Shown here piece by piece: positions 38,641 to 52,568 of a DNA stretch of 64,000 bases. Source of the stretch: Amblyornis subalaris (taxonomy: Eukaryota > Chordata > Aves > Passeriformes > Ptilonorhynchidae); assembly GCA_018881555.1 (NCBI GenBank), contig JACAXG010000111.1, positions 186,001 to 250,000 on the forward strand. The letters run 5' to 3'. Within the stretch, counting starts at the first letter, position 1. Each line of letters begins with the position of its first letter. The translations under genes were made by a program, and so were the position numbers. The notes beneath the pieces are model-generated. The model was given only the letters and a program-made list of their open reading frames with translations. It made no database searches and was not told the origin of the DNA.

Positions 38641-39097
38641 CTGATTCAACAGAGTTAGTGAGTTTACTTTCCTTGTGCCCCATAAATTTTCCATTCTTTG
38701 TGTCCATTATCAGTGATACATTCTTATCCCCCAGCTTTGTTAACCTCCCCCTAGGTCTGAGATAACACCTGGACAACAGTACCACCTTAACCTTATCTCA
38801 TGTTTCTGTAACGGTGACTTAACTTACAGTCCAAGTTCCAGGTATCCATGGAAGTGTGTTTGGAGGTGGGCATATTCAGGGGTCTGTCCCATAACTTGGG
38901 GTGATCTTTGTTTGACCACTGATATGCGTACGAGCAGTTGCTTCTTTACAGTTTGCCACTGTGAGAATTTTTGTCTGGATGCATTACCCACTAGTCTCCA
39001 CCAGGCTTGGAATCAGTGCCATCCTGTTGCTCCATTCTGTGCTTACGACAGTCATTCTGTGGCCCTAACATTTTTTGAGACAGGCAGCTGTGCTCTT
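38641..39097. other. Unrecognised segment between two CR1 pieces
   Basis: This stretch does not read like the matching middle portion of the CR1 copy at 55403-55968. The distance between shared landmarks is roughly 260 bases longer here than in that copy, which suggests an insertion, a replaced segment, or two separate CR1 insertions. No terminal repeats were found. Confidence 0.5.
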
Positions 39098-39296
39098 TAA
39101 ATCCTTACACCTTCTTTTGCTAGTGAACCCAGAGCTGGACACGGTACTGCAGGTAGATTTCATGAGAGCTGAGCAGAGGGGCAGAATCTCCTCCCTCGCC
39201 CTGCTGCCCACACTGCTTTTGGTGCAGGCCAGGACACAGTTGGCTTTTTGGGATGCCAGTGCACATCACCAGCTCATGTCCAGCTTCTTGTCCTGA
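39098..39296 (-). mobile_element. CR1 LINE fragment, right part
   Basis: Reverse-complement CR1 text resumes: AACCCAGAGCTGGACACGGT, GAGCTGAGCAGAGGGGCAGA, ATCTCCTCCCTCGCCCTGCT, CACAGTTGGCTTTTTGGGAT and CCAGCTCATGTCCAGCTTCT. The order matches the region upstream of the left piece in a complete CR1. Frames at 39075-39296 and 39248-39433 are by-products. Confidence 0.88.
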
Positions 39297-39607
39297 TCAT
39301 CTTGTTCTGGAAGGATCTCAGAGAACACCATATCATTTTCTTTAAGATAAAGTTAAACAGAAAAGTGCAGGACAGAAGCATACATACTGTGATTCAACTT
39401 CTACTGTGCATTCATTCCCTGGGGGCAGGCTAAGACAAGTCTAAAGCTAAACCCTTGTAAAAGTATACACTGAGGATCCTCAATACCAACTATTTCACTC
39501 TACTCATCTCTTATGGCCTAATACTTGCTATTGTAGATACAGACTAAATTTGACAACCACAAATTTCAAGACTCATGCTAAAACAAGTTACTTAAAAATT
39601 TTAAAAA

Positions 39608-39641
39608 TATATAATATAATTAATATAATATAATATAATAT
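39608..39641. repeat. TAATA-type AT microsatellite
   Basis: Repeated ATAAT/TATAA units make up a short AT-only run. Confidence 0.9.
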
Positions 39642-42600
39642 CTGTTTCTTATAGAAACATGATATCACTAGAAATAACAAAACTTAGACTAAAAAAAAGG
39701 TTGTTTACAAATGCTGTTCAAAGAAAACTTGATCCCATTCTCTTCCTTCTGATTTTGCTCATTCATAGGTCTCTGTAAATTCTTCCAAAATACAGATTTT
39801 TTTCAACTTTTGGACCATGCAGAAGAGCAATATAGACTTCTGGATACATTGAGATTACAAAGAAGAAGACATTACAAAGACATTTTGAGCTGTCACAACA
39901 GTGAATGCTGCCCATCTATCTACAATTGAAAGTCATTAAAATCTAAAGGGTTTGACCCAGCAAGCATAAAACTAGTAAATCTGCAATATTCTAATGATTA
40001 CAGTACTGAATGTCCTTCTTTATGATGAAATCTGGCATGCTCTGTAATCACCTTCCATGGAAAGTATGGGTGTGTGTTCTTGAAAATCGGGTTTAAAGTG
40101 TATATCTGATAGCAAGAGTCTTTCCCAGTCATCTTATATTGCATCTATTCTGGCAGAAATCAAGAACTATTATGACAAGGGCTTTAATAAATCACCTTCC
40201 AATCTCCAGTAGGGCAGTATAGATGCTTACGATTGTGTTGCCTATTTCACTTCTGACAACTGAGGTTAGCGATCACTCTCAAAAGTTGTCATGTTCTTTA
40301 CTTCCATGGAAAGGAAAAACTTATTCAAGGTCTGGCTCCTTTTTTCCACTCTTTGTTACAGTACATGGTGTCAGCCTATTTTTAGAATTACCTATTTAAC
40401 TTTGGCCTTTGAGACATCTGATTGAAAAAAGAATGGCAATGTGAAAATAACTTCTCAATATAAACAGAACATGGATCATTTTGCCACTCAGTCATTGATT
40501 TTCAAATCTCTAGTACCTGGAAACCTTTTGGGTTCCCCTCTGGAACACTTACCACCACAGTACATTTTTTAAGGGCAGGGAATGGACTACTTCTATAAAA
40601 AAGAGGTGTCAGTTTGATAAGATGGGGAACTGGCATTTTATATGTAATGAAGATACAAACTGTTTTGGCACAAAATTATAGCAGTTTCAAGATATTCTAC
40701 ACTTTTTGCAATCTTAAGCCTCTAGGGAGTGCTTTTATATGCTTTGTTGATGTTAAATAACTTCGAATTGCTTAGAGATAGGGATGTCTGCATTTTGTGG
40801 TAACCCCATTTTGTTTCTTTATTTTTTTTCCTGCCTGTGGACAGTTGTTCCATTTTTCTAACAGTGTCATTTAATCAAGTGTTTCTGGAAGCCTTAAAAT
40901 GAGTTTCTCAGATTTGCCTATCTTTGGTGGCTGACTTTAGTCTTAAAAATAAAGAAAATTTTAATTCAAACTTCTTCTGTTTTGAGGGCATTTCTCTATC
41001 TTTTTTTCTTCTTTTCCATGGAACCACTGTGCCAAGCAATGCATACACTGCATCTGCACTTATCTTACCATTGCCAACACCTGTGAGGTCACTTCCTTCT
41101 TCTCTAGAGACCATTTTAGGACCTCACTTCTCTGTGACTTCTTTAAACCTGACCAGTGTGGGTAGATGTAGTCACTTGGGTCAAAAGTCTTGGACATAGG
41201 GAACAGAAAACATGACTACGTAAGTCTGAGAAGCCAAGCTAAAAATAGGAAGAACACTTGTGTGGCTTGTTTTACTTGCGAGTTTCTGACAGGCCTGGGT
41301 CCAAAATGAATGGAAATTTTATAATAGGACAATTCAAGGGTTTTCTAGAAAGTCCAGCAATGTCACATACCAGCTCCAGATTTATTCACTTTCTGCTACA
41401 TATCCTTTAGAAACTTCATCATATTTTGGCATTTGTGGTCCTGGAGACAAGAAAGAAGCAGAGAAATAGTGAATTTCGCACAGGAATGCAAAACATCTTG
41501 CATCTGAATTGGTGTCCAGATTTAGGCAAAATTTATTTAGGCTCCATATCCACAATGGAGATTATTGTAAAATTAATGGTTGTTGAGTTCACACTTTCTG
41601 AACCTGAACTTTACTTTGCTTATGATAGTGAATCCTGTACTTTATGCTGAGCTTAGAAACTGGTTTCAGAGTCAACAGGATTTGACAAGAAATAGATAAA
41701 AATAAGGGAAAGTCACTCTGATGAAAGATTCTGGAACTAGGAGTTCCTGTGAAATTGAGTTAGATCAAAAGGGTAGTCACAGAGTCAACTGAAGTTGTTG
41801 CCTCAAACAAATACATACAGAGCTTTATATGTCTTTAGGGCATATAAAAACAAAACTGAAAATTAAGGCACAGTTTCTAAGCCCCTGGAAAAGGGAAATC
41901 AGTAATACTGGTATTTGGGATGAATGGCTCAAGTCCAGACAACACCCTAGCAACTGAAAAAATAACGCGTAGAATAAGGAACTCGACTGAGGGACTTGTG
42001 AGCCTCCTGAAAAGAGAAATTGGAATTTGCAGGATGGAATAATGGCAGACACTGAATTACATTTGTTCTTTGGCAATGCATGGTGAAGAGGCTTTAGCAC
42101 CATAGTTCTTTTTTTCATCTGGTTGCATTTGACAAAATCTAACCAAATTACGTAACACTCTTTTGAATAACTAGGTGGGTTTTTTCTGTTGTTTGTTTAC
42201 TGTAGGATTTTGTTTGTTTGTTTTAATGGCTAAATTGTTTACTATATTTTAAGACTGGATGTCAATGATTCATGTATTTCAGTGCTCCCACTACCTAGAT
42301 TAATGGACTAGCCTCTTCGAATTGCAAATAAATATCTTATAATGAGGATGTTTTTTACTCAAGGGTTGAGCTGCTTCCTGGTTTTAGGTATTTTGTACCA
42401 TTATCAAAGCATTGAAGAAAGTTTCTGCTGAACTCCATGGACAGATGCTGAATATTTGTGTAGATACAGTCAAAGGCTTATAGAATTTGGCTACTTCATA
42501 TTTGCATCTGCAAATATCCTAAGTCCAGAAAGGCAAATGTAAAGGATGAAGCTGGAACAGGAAAGAAATGAGACAACTGAGCAAAGAAAGTATTAAAAGA

Positions 42601-45600
42601 AAAAGCTAGATGGAAAACCCAGTGTTATGAAAGGGAATTCTGTGGAGAGGTATAAATAAATGACATAAAAAGGAAAACCTGCAGAAAGAAAGATTTCCCA
42701 ACTTTTTTTTTATTGAAAAGTTGGGCAACATATAGGTGAAAAGAAAAACAATGAAGTGACACAGCAACAGCAATCGTAATTATCTCTCTCTCCCCCATTC
42801 ACTACTTTACTTATGTTGGAATGACTCAAGCAAAGGATTGTGCAGTCATGTACAAATGATCATGAAAAGATGGAAGAGAAAGACAAGAGGGAAAAGAAAT
42901 TAAGTTGTTTTCAGATGACTTTTTGTTGTTTTGTTTCTTTTTAATTTTTTTGACAGCGTGGTTCCAGATAATTTTTTTCATTTTTAGAAAAGACCTTAGA
43001 AAAAAATCGTCTTGTCCCGTGGTTCATCATCACCAGCTGATTCAACTGCTTACATTTGTCACCTCCTCCTCTACACTTTGAATAAAAGACTTAGCATAGA
43101 CTCTGATAAAACAGAGCAAGAGGATAAAATTTAGATGTTTCCTTGCTAGCTCCATGGATGCTCCCAAGAGTCATTGCATGCAGAGCAGCAGCTGAATTGT
43201 GCTGAATTGAGTTTAATGAGACTAGAAACTGTATGTACTGCTCTAGAAACTGAACTGGGAACAACCTTCAAACATTTTCGGCACAGTAATATCTTGCAGA
43301 AGGAATAAAATTGAATCTGTCGGTTCTGCTTACATACATATGAAAAGAGGCTTTAATTGTTGCTTGGTTAGATTAACACTTTACTTATGGTCCTTACATG
43401 AACAGCATCTCAGGTTATCTGTACTCTAAGAGAAAAATTCTCACTTCCCCTTGGTAGTCTTTTACTATTCATTTGGTGTACATTATCTAGTGAAGTATTG
43501 GTTCACAGGTTATATGGTTAAATTATTATAATTTCCTGGAAACTTCTGTACTACTTGGTGTTAGTGTCCTGAAGTAATGTTTATGATAAAATTGTTGTTT
43601 AAGATACTGCTGGTTAAATTGAAACCAAGTCTGTTCTGCCTGTAGTGTAGCTCTAAATTACAGTATTTCAAGCCTCACAGATAATGCTGCTATCACAAAA
43701 ACTTTCTTTCAAATCATTTTCTGTGAATCCATTGAAATTTAATTTCTGATTAATTTATAACTGTAGGTGGGTACTTGAGGAAATAGCAGAAGACAGATTT
43801 TTTTTTCCAATTCTAGTGTATATAGTGTGTTGTAGACATGCCTGTGGCAGGATTAATTTTATTTTTCGGGCGCTTATAATTCTTTTATGAAAAATGTGCT
43901 TGGGTTGAAGATGGCCCAAATCAGTTCTACTACTGAGGACATTCTTTTTGAAGCTGAACTAAGATAATTCATGATGTGTCTAAAATAAAGGATCAGTGTT
44001 TAAAATTACATGAAATTTCAACAGAGCTTCATTTTGCCATACAAGACCCTTACGTCCCATACTGGAAGTTTCTTGAAAGTCTACTACTTGGTTAAAACGT
44101 CTGAAGAGAGACAGTTATCTACAGTCCTACTTTGAAAAGTTGGTGTTCTGTGCTTATACTTTTAATTTTAGAAAACAAACAATAACAAAACATTAAAATA
44201 GAAAGAACAGTATCACTACAAGAAACTAATTTCTTTAGCTCCAGGCAAAAAGCATTTCAACAGAAGAAATTGGTTTAAGCAAATGTTGTATTAAATTCAT
44301 AGCTTTGGTTGTGCTCGTGAGTCTTAGTTTCCTTTCCCTGACAACAGTGTAAATTAAGAATGACTTGATTGAAATATATTGAGTTCCATAGACACAAATA
44401 AAAGAAGAATTTCAGTGAATAATGATTATTCATAAGAAATAAGTTTAAAGTATTTTGGGAGGACAGAGAAATGGGAGGAAATACTTAGTTTTAAAACATT
44501 AGCAGGGATTGTACCTGATGTTTTAAGTATTCTGGAGATAAAATTATGAAACTTCACAAATATTAACTTCAAATATAAAATAAATGCATACTATTTAGCT
44601 ACATATTTGAGATAAGAAGGAATCATTATGGTTAAGACTGCGTAAGAGAGTCCAAAAGAAATGTATGTTTTGGACAGTATTGCTGACTTTTCTGTTAGTG
44701 TCTTTTGTAACAGTGCCGTGAGGTGATACTAATGGAGTTTTATTTGCTATTGTCTTGTACCCAGGTCTCTTCATTTAAGTACAAAAGTGGCAAAAACACT
44801 TTACAAAATTGGATCACCAGCATGTTGTAGTAGCTTTCCATTTGAAAAGTCACTACATGAAAAGTTACACAAGTGATGAATTCCCTCTTAGTTTTTGAAA
44901 GGATATGCTGCTGGTCTGGCAGGGCACAAGGGGGGGAAGAGGGAGTTGTTTGTCAAGAACCCCTCCCTGAAGTCATGTCCAACATGTTCTACTTCAGTGC
45001 AGGATCTGGAAAAGAAGTAATTCACCTTTCTTGTCTTTGGAGCATTTCTTTTATTTTGATAAAGCCTTTTGCAGTGGACCAGAAGGAAAAGAAAGCTTAG
45101 TAGGATGACTTTTCCAGGTTTGGCAAGTGGCAGGAACATTGTGACATTCGTGCCTTAACACTGAAGGAAAAGTCCTGTGCTCCTCTTCCCATGTAGGAAG
45201 CAACCGTATTACTAGCAGTGTATTTTTTACAAACTAACAAGAAAAACTGTAGTTTCTTACAGTAAAGGGAACACAGTGTGACGTGCTCTTTCACATTTTT
45301 GTGCCACATTTTCCCATAGCTGCTCTGCCTTACCAACAGGACAAGCGGTTCTCTTTATTTAAGAATGCTGTTGGTAGGAATGAGAGCAAGATCTCTTTAC
45401 ATGCTTACATCTTTATAATGCTCCCCAGGAAGTATATCTTGAAAAAATAGAAAACCAGGGAGGAGGAAGCAGACTCCAAAGTTTTCTTTAACTAATCAGC
45501 TAAAAGGACATTGGATGTTTAGTATTCATTCTGAAAACTAACTTTCTTTGCTTCCCTTTTGAGATTTGATTTCAATTTTGTTAGAAGAGATTAATCTACT

Positions 45601-48600
45601 GGATTAGATTGCAGATTGAAAACTTGCCAGAGTTGTATTACATGCACCACATACAAAGGAAATGAGAAAAAGTTCAATTCAAGTCTTTTGTTTTTCACAA
45701 ATGCCGCAGTGCAAGCCAAAACACAGATTTCTTTTTTTTTTTGCTCTATGATGCTGTACAAATGTTTTTGTTTTTTTAAATTTTGTTAAAATTGACAAAC
45801 ATCAAATGACTCTTGGTAAGAAAGGGACAGTGAATTCCAGTAATTACTGACACGAGCTCACTGCATGAAAGGTTGACTTTTTCCTATTCATGGCAATCTG
45901 CTTGTCATACAACTGCAAAATCTTGCAACCACTAGTGTCTTGAACTCTTGACTATCCAAATTTGAAAAAAGATACACCCCAAGTAACACCTATTTGAGAC
46001 AACACAACCCCCTCAAAACTTTGTAAAGATGTATAACTCACTTTGTAAAGAAATAGTGATTCCCTCTGAAAAGTATTTTCTAAGCTCAGCAGTGGGACCA
46101 CAGTCTCCCTTAGCCTTCCTACTCACCTATCTACTTTGAGAAGCTTTGCTTATTGCCTTTGACATCCCGTGCTGGATTCAGTTACATCTGGGCTTTGACT
46201 TTCCTAACCTCATCTCCAGATGCTCAGGTGATGTCTCTGCATTCCTCCCAGACTCTCCATATGCTTTAAATGGCTGTTTGCCAATATGTATTCTTTATTT
46301 GTCTGTATGGAGACTATCAAGAGCCATGCAAACCTGACTAAACCAGAGGCTCTCTGTGCCATGAATACTGACTCAGTGGTGAGTGGAACACTCCCTTCTT
46401 CATATTAAAAAAGTGATTAACTGGTTGCTTTTAATTTCCTTATTTTGGACATTTTGCATAGATATCCAAGGGAGCAGAAAGTGATTTTAGTAGGTGTTTG
46501 AGCTCATTTGAGCTTTCACACAGGTGAAAGATATATTGCACAGTTTTGTACAATCAGGACAACATGTGAACTGACCTATTCTGCCATTCCTGTTTCTGTC
46601 TCAGAAATAACAGGTGTTGCTTTCTTGAGGGGGAGTATATGCTGCTGTGCATCAATATTTTTGTATGTCTTGATCTACTTATTCTAAGTGACAGTCTGCT
46701 CATCAGTCATCTGTCAGGGTTACTCTGTCATTGTAGATAGTTCACTTGTGTCTGGCCTTCTAATTTTCATACAGTCTGTTTAACTGCTTTTTTTCTCTGT
46801 GTCACTGACAGCAGTGTAGACTGTTTTATTATTTGATACCCTAGCCCAAAACATGCAGAAGGTTCTGAAACCATATTAAGAATTGCTTTAATTCTGGTGC
46901 AAGAATGTATACTGCGTTTATGATAGGAAAATATGATAACAGAAGGCTTTAACTGCAAGGGGTAAAATGGTAGCCATAAAACATTCTTTAAATGACAAAT
47001 TATTCTCTAATGTATATTGTACCAATTTTTATAAGGAAGGTTGTCATTCTTACAGTGGTTGTGCTCAGTTTAATAGTCAGACAGCTCTAGCAGCAGAAGG
47101 TATTTACCTTTAACTTACAAAAAGTGTGCTTGAATCATGTGCCTCAGTTCAGGCATCTGGTCATAATTACTTAGGAAATCTGTTACAGGAAAACAGAAGT
47201 CTAGACTATTAACAACCAGGTTCTATTGAAACTAAAATGCATTTATATAACACACTGTCCGGACACAGTTCTGGAAAGCCATTTACTTCTTTGCAGGAGT
47301 TCCTGTTGTGTGCAGTTGTAGTCATAACAGAGGACTGCATGGTGTTTAGATGGGATCTGATTTGCTCATCCTGACAGGTGATCCCTATTTACTCGAAAAT
47401 CTTAGGTAGCCTCTCTATTGACTTTCCCCATGAGCCGCTCTTTTTGGCTCACTTATTAAGAAATACTTGTGGCCTGCAACAGGCATTATTCTTCTAAACT
47501 GACTCTTTATTGGGTGACCTTTTCAAAGCAGAAGGGAAGGCTTCACTAGGATGAAAGCTGCTGAAAGCAAATGTTGTTAGAGATGTGTATTTTGAGAGGC
47601 TTGGGAGTGGGGATGTTTTCTATCAGTTTGTAAGAGGATAACTTGGACTTTTCTGATCTTGTAGATGTAAATAAGAGGTTTAGTTGCTTGCTGGTTCATG
47701 TTCCACCACTGAACGTATTTTCTCTTGTTCCGGTTATTTTCTTTGAGATTATATTTTATTTATAATTTTCTAATTTGGTTTTCAGTAATGAATCAAAAAT
47801 GTAAATATATGGTGAAATAAGCTTGAAACTTTTGTGCGGCACTGGAATTCTAGTGTTCAACCTGCTGCTGCCTGCTCTTTGCCACTGTCTTGCCTGAGGT
47901 AAGTCGGTGTCATTTTCATGGAGGCAGCAGTAATGTGGAGATGTATATTGTTGGCTGTGAACAAGAAATGCTGATGTTAAATGTTTGTTTGTGGCAGTCT
48001 GGTATCTGGAAAAAGAAAAGCATACTCCCAGAATGAAAAATATCTTCTCATCATCAGGCTGCAGATTTCAGACTCTGTCAGGGAAATGTATTTATAATCA
48101 AGGACTGATGTGAACAGCTCTTCCTGCTACTAATGAACCATGATGCCATGAAATGAAGTGTGCCCTTATGTACTTTCGTAGGTCTGACCAGAAAAAAACT
48201 ATTTATAACGAATAAGCTGATTATTGACTTTATACAGAAATTAGTGAGCTAATATAGCTGGCAGTAAACAGATAATTCCAGGCTGTCAAATACCTGCATG
48301 GATGTTTTCAATGCTGAAGTGTGCTGCTGCCTGCTTCTTTAGTTGTCCTATTGCAAACATAACTGTTGTTGAGGTATTGTTTCAGTTGTGGTGGCATGAC
48401 CGCCTGCCCTTTTGGAGAAGATGAGAGAGAATCCAGCATTACCCTACTACCAATTTCTAAATCAAAAGGACTGAATTAACTTGGTGAAATCTCAGGTATG
48501 GTAATCTGCCTCCTCAGAAAGACTGGACACATAATTTTCTTTTATAATTTTCACTCAGATCACTGCAGATAGTGCTCTTGGCACTGTTGCAGTTGAGATA

Positions 48601-49588
48601 ATCAATCTCAGACCTTTCTGAACTTTCTATCCTAACTTCATGATGCACTGAATGCTTGATCTAAGCCAAAACCAGTTTTGAGGTCTGATTACTTTATTTC
48701 TTTACAAACTGTTGAAAAATCTTTAGCCTTTGTGTACATTGAGCAGTGGCTTTTTTTGTCCTGCTTCTGTAATATCTGTGACTATACCAAATGTTAGGAG
48801 TGATTTTAGAGGGAGTTGTGAAAACTTATTTTTCTGTAATGTTCAGCACATGTGTGGCCTGGTAGACTCATTGGCTCTGTGCTGTTGGTCTTATTAGCAT
48901 ATTGCATATTTCAAGTCCCAGGAAGCACTAGCCAAGGAAAGAAAACATTGTATGTGGTTAATTTATGCCGTAATGTTAGATTTTCTTGTTTTTCCAGCAT
49001 TGGATGAGAGGGTAGAACTAGCTCTAGAACAGAAACAGTGCATCTTTTGAAGCATCTGCAATCCTTTTATATCTTCATTTTTTGTTGTTCTAAGTTCCCA
49101 GTGGTGCTTACTCTCCAAACCCCCCGCCACTCACGTTTCACATGCGCGTAAATGTGGAGGTAAATCTACTGAGTGGCAAATCTTTATGAGATCCTTCTTA
49201 ATCAACAAAGAAAGGTTGGAACAAAGAGAATAATATCTAAAAGAGAAGATAATGAGTTCTGTTGGGTCTTTTTTTTTTGGTGGTGAGTCAGAAGCAATTA
49301 AGTGAGAGATCAGAATGTGCTGGAGTGCAAAATCCCTGAGGTTATTATGAGCAATTTTTACTGGACTTTTCCAGGTAAACTTACATTTTTCTTTCTTAAA
49401 CATCTGAAGGTTCTCTTAATCAATACACACTTAATTTTTCTTTATAAAGAATGTAATACTCTAAGGGAGAGACAGGTATGGTGGAAGGGACAAAACTCTA
49501 GCCTGTGCTTACTGAGTATAAAGATGTATCTCTAGTTAGTAGAAGTGAGATTTTTCTCTGCCAGGATTTAATCCCACCAATAATAATA

Positions 49589-49674
49589 ATTAAAAAATAA
49601 TAAATGCAGAACTGTAGGGCAGTTATTATTTATTAAAAAATAATAAATGCAGGAAAGGGCAGCTAGGATAGTTG
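49589..49674. repeat. 43-bp tandem duplication, diverged
   Basis: The 21-mer beginning at 49589 (attaaaaaataataaatgca plus g) recurs exactly at 49632. The remaining halves of the two 43-base units share a GGGCAG core but have diverged and carry small indels. Confidence 0.85.
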
Positions 49675-52234
49675 GTGGTGGATTGTTTGCTTGGGTTTTT
49701 TTTATTTGCTTCGTTTTTATTTGTTCAGGGGGTAGTTGTTTTAGTTTTTGTTGGTTTATTTTATTTTATAAAGCAGTATAGCAGTTTGCATTGCCAAACT
49801 TGGAAAGCATTTAGGAAAAGGAATTTTGATGATCTGTGGGGATCTAAAGAATATTTTTAAAATACTTTTACGGCAACTGATGCAGAAACAGATGGTAAAA
49901 AAACCAGAGCATTATTAAATGCAGAACATTATGTATGTTAGGAGCATGGAAAAAGCACCCTCTCTTTATCAACAGTAATATTCTGAAATAGGCTTACAAT
50001 GAGAATTGTAGATGTGAAGGCTATGCTTCTCTAAGGACACATCCCATTATACAGTTGGGGGATTACGTGATACAATGTCTATGATGGGGACACAGGGCCT
50101 AGGAAAAACAGGATGGCTTCAGTCACCAAGCCCCGTTCTGTATCATGTCAGCATTAATTCTAGTGAAAATCAGTGCTAACCAGATGTGCATATTTGAAAG
50201 GAATCCACTAATTATGCTGTGGCTCCTTCAGTCACCAGCTGGTCTGCAAAGCCCGTCATCAGTTTTCTAAATCACTCTTTCCCAAGGTGGTCAGGAAAGG
50301 ATAATTCTTGGAGTAGCTGTTGTTAAACATTTTTACTGGGGGGAAGGAGGCAGATTTTATTTGTTCCTACTTTGTGATCAATGAGTTTGTATAGAAATAG
50401 CAGGAATATAGAATTACAAAACAGTTTGTCTGAATTACTTTAGGTCTGTGCTCTGCAATCTCTTGGGAACAATCTGTTTAATTGAATTGAAGGCAACACC
50501 AAATGTCTACAGCTCCTTTCATGCTGTAGTCAAGAGTCTTTATTACTCAATTACATGCTTTTACATTCATTTTATGTTAATTCTCCTTCTTTCATCCCAC
50601 CACATATTTGCCTCCCCTTATTTCTGGTGGGTTTTTTTTCCAAGAGCTCGTGCTTGAAATTGTTCTTGCAAGTCCATTTGCTCTTGCAAAATCCATTTCT
50701 TTCATAGTTCATTTTCTTCAGTTCATTTGTATATTTTTGTGGTAGGTCACCATTTTAATTGTACGAACTGAGGCAGACTGTTTAATCAAATTTCAGTCTT
50801 AAAACTGAGACATCTTCAGCCATGAAGACTGTACTTATTCTATCAACAGAATGTCTCCCACTACATGGTCTGATGACAGGGCAAGTAGAAGCCTGCTAAG
50901 TACTAACTTTTTGTGGCTTGAAGGTTTGGATCTTGGCTTGGTTCCAGCTGTTGGCTGCAATGTCAGTGTTCTCAGCGATGGTTCACTACACTTTTTTTCC
51001 TCTTTCAAGGAGTAAGTATTTCTAATTGCAAACTGCATAAATTTGTACTGAAAACAGTAAGTCTAGTAAGTCCATATGTATCTGTAAAAATCTTGTGTTA
51101 TAGTCATGTGTCTTCTTTTTTCTTTGTAAGAATCTGAACAGGAAAAACAACCAATCTCAGAAAACGTCCTTTGGTTTGAAGAAAGGTCTTTGCTTTTGAG
51201 AATTATCTTTTTCATTGATTCTTTGTGAATATACCATGCATACCATAATAAGAGATACTTTAAGTCTTTCACAACATTCATTGGTTTATTTTTTTAACAT
51301 CTTTTTCTTAAAAGTACATCTTTTCTGAGGCTTTTCCTGCACTATTCTTCATGTAGCAAATGTCATCACACTAGACAGTCATAAATCTAAATAATCTGTG
51401 ACATTACTAAGACATTACACAATCCTGTTTAGCCCCGCTCCTGTTGTTTTTCATTCCTGTCCTCTTCTGCTTCTTCTATGTGTGCATGCGCTATTTAAAC
51501 TGCATTCTCAAAGTACAGTTTATATATCTTCCTTATTCATAAGGCTTCTTGTGTTTAGCTAATGCTATGTAAACTTTACATAGTACCAATATCTAGCTAT
51601 AGTAAAAATTTGCTGGAGTAAATATGAAAAATAACTTCAGAAAAAACAGTTTAAATTTCTTTTTCTTACAGTGAGTTCTGCTTTATTCCACTTTACCATT
51701 TAGCAAAGAGAAAATTATTCTGTTATCCCTAAAGGAATTGTCTAGGGCTTTGTATTAGTAAGTGTACATTTTAAAAGGCTCATTTACAGAAATTCATTAA
51801 AATAATCATGCACTAAAGGTCATTCTTTGAATAAATTTAAAGAAGTTATCAGTTACGTGGATTCTAAAATTTAATCAAAATTGATCAAAACAAGAGTGTC
51901 AAGAAACCATGCTTGAATCTAATGAGGTCTAGCCAGGATGTTTTAAAGTATGTGTCCTATCTCACTGTTCTGATTTTGGCTGGGATAGAGTTAATTTTCT
52001 TCCTAGTAGCTGGTTTAGTGCTGTGTTTTGGATTTAGCATGAGAATAATGTTGATAACACGATGATGTTCTAGTTGTTGCTAAGTAGTGTTTACCCTAAA
52101 TCGAGGACTTTTCAGAAGTTTTCCACGGTCTGCTAGTGAGTAGGTGCACAAAAAACTGGGAGAAAACATGGCCAGGACCGCTGACCTGAGCAGACCAAAG
52201 AGGTATTCCATGCCATAGATGGTCATGCCCAGCA

Positions 52235-52240
52235 TATAAA
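52235..52240 (+). promoter_or_regulatory. TATA box of LTR-C
   Basis: TATAAA within AGCATATAAACTGGGGG lies about 270 bases into the LTR and 190 bases upstream of its poly(A) signal, as expected for the U3/R boundary. Confidence 0.7.
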
Positions 52241-52428
52241 CTGGGGGATTTGGCTGGGAGCCGTGAATCACTACTGGAGACTGGGCTGGGCATCGATTAG
52301 CAAATGGTGACCAATTGTGTGCATCACTTGTGGGGCTTTGGGGGGATTATTCCTCTCTCTCTTTTTCAGTATTGTTAATATTACTTTGATCATTATATTG
52401 ATTTATGATACTTTGCTTTATTTCAATT

Positions 52429-52434
52429 ATTAAA
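52429..52434 (+). terminator. Poly(A) signal of LTR-C
   Basis: ATTAAA is followed by the conserved TCTTATCTCAACCC segment near the expected R/U5 boundary. Confidence 0.6.
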
Positions 52435-52568
52435 GTATTCTTATCTCAACCCAAATGTTTCACTTTTTTCTGGTTCTCCTCCCCATCTCACTGCAGACAG
52501 GGCAGAGCAAGGGGAGTTAGTGAGTGACTGCATGATACTTAGCTGCCAGCTGGGGTTAAACCACAACA

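Larger units (their letters stand above)
39297..51965. other. AT-rich unique DNA, no gene recognised
   Basis: About 12.7 kb with no recognised gene or dispersed repeat. Small features are a TAATA-type run at 39608-39641, a T12 run near 45731 and a 43-bp tandem duplication at 49589-49674. At 47899 there is a strong donor-like TGAG|GTAAGT string, but no matching open frame or good acceptor accompanies it. The 97-codon frame at 41825-42118 and the 90-91-codon frames at 40924 and 49131 look random. Confidence 0.5.
51966..52568 (+). mobile_element. Solo LTR, second ERVL-like family (LTR-C)
   Basis: A 603-bp element begins TGTTCTGATTTTGGCTGGGA and ends GGGGTTAAACCACAACA, giving TG...CA ends. The immediate flanks are CTCAC and CTCAT, a 5-bp target duplication with one mismatch. 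It has a TATAAA box at 52235-52240 and an ATTAAA poly(A) signal at 52429-52434, followed by the TCTTATCTCAACCCAAATG segment typical of this common bird LTR. It shares no obvious text with LTR-A. No retroviral genes are attached, so it is a solo LTR. The family resemblance is from general knowledge of avian ERVL-like LTRs; no database name is claimed. Small frames at 52080-52293 are by-products. Confidence 0.9.

Noticed and set aside
47880..47904. Strong donor-like TGAG|GTAAGT
   Set aside because: No convincing acceptor or coherent open segment precedes it; isolated donor-like strings are common.
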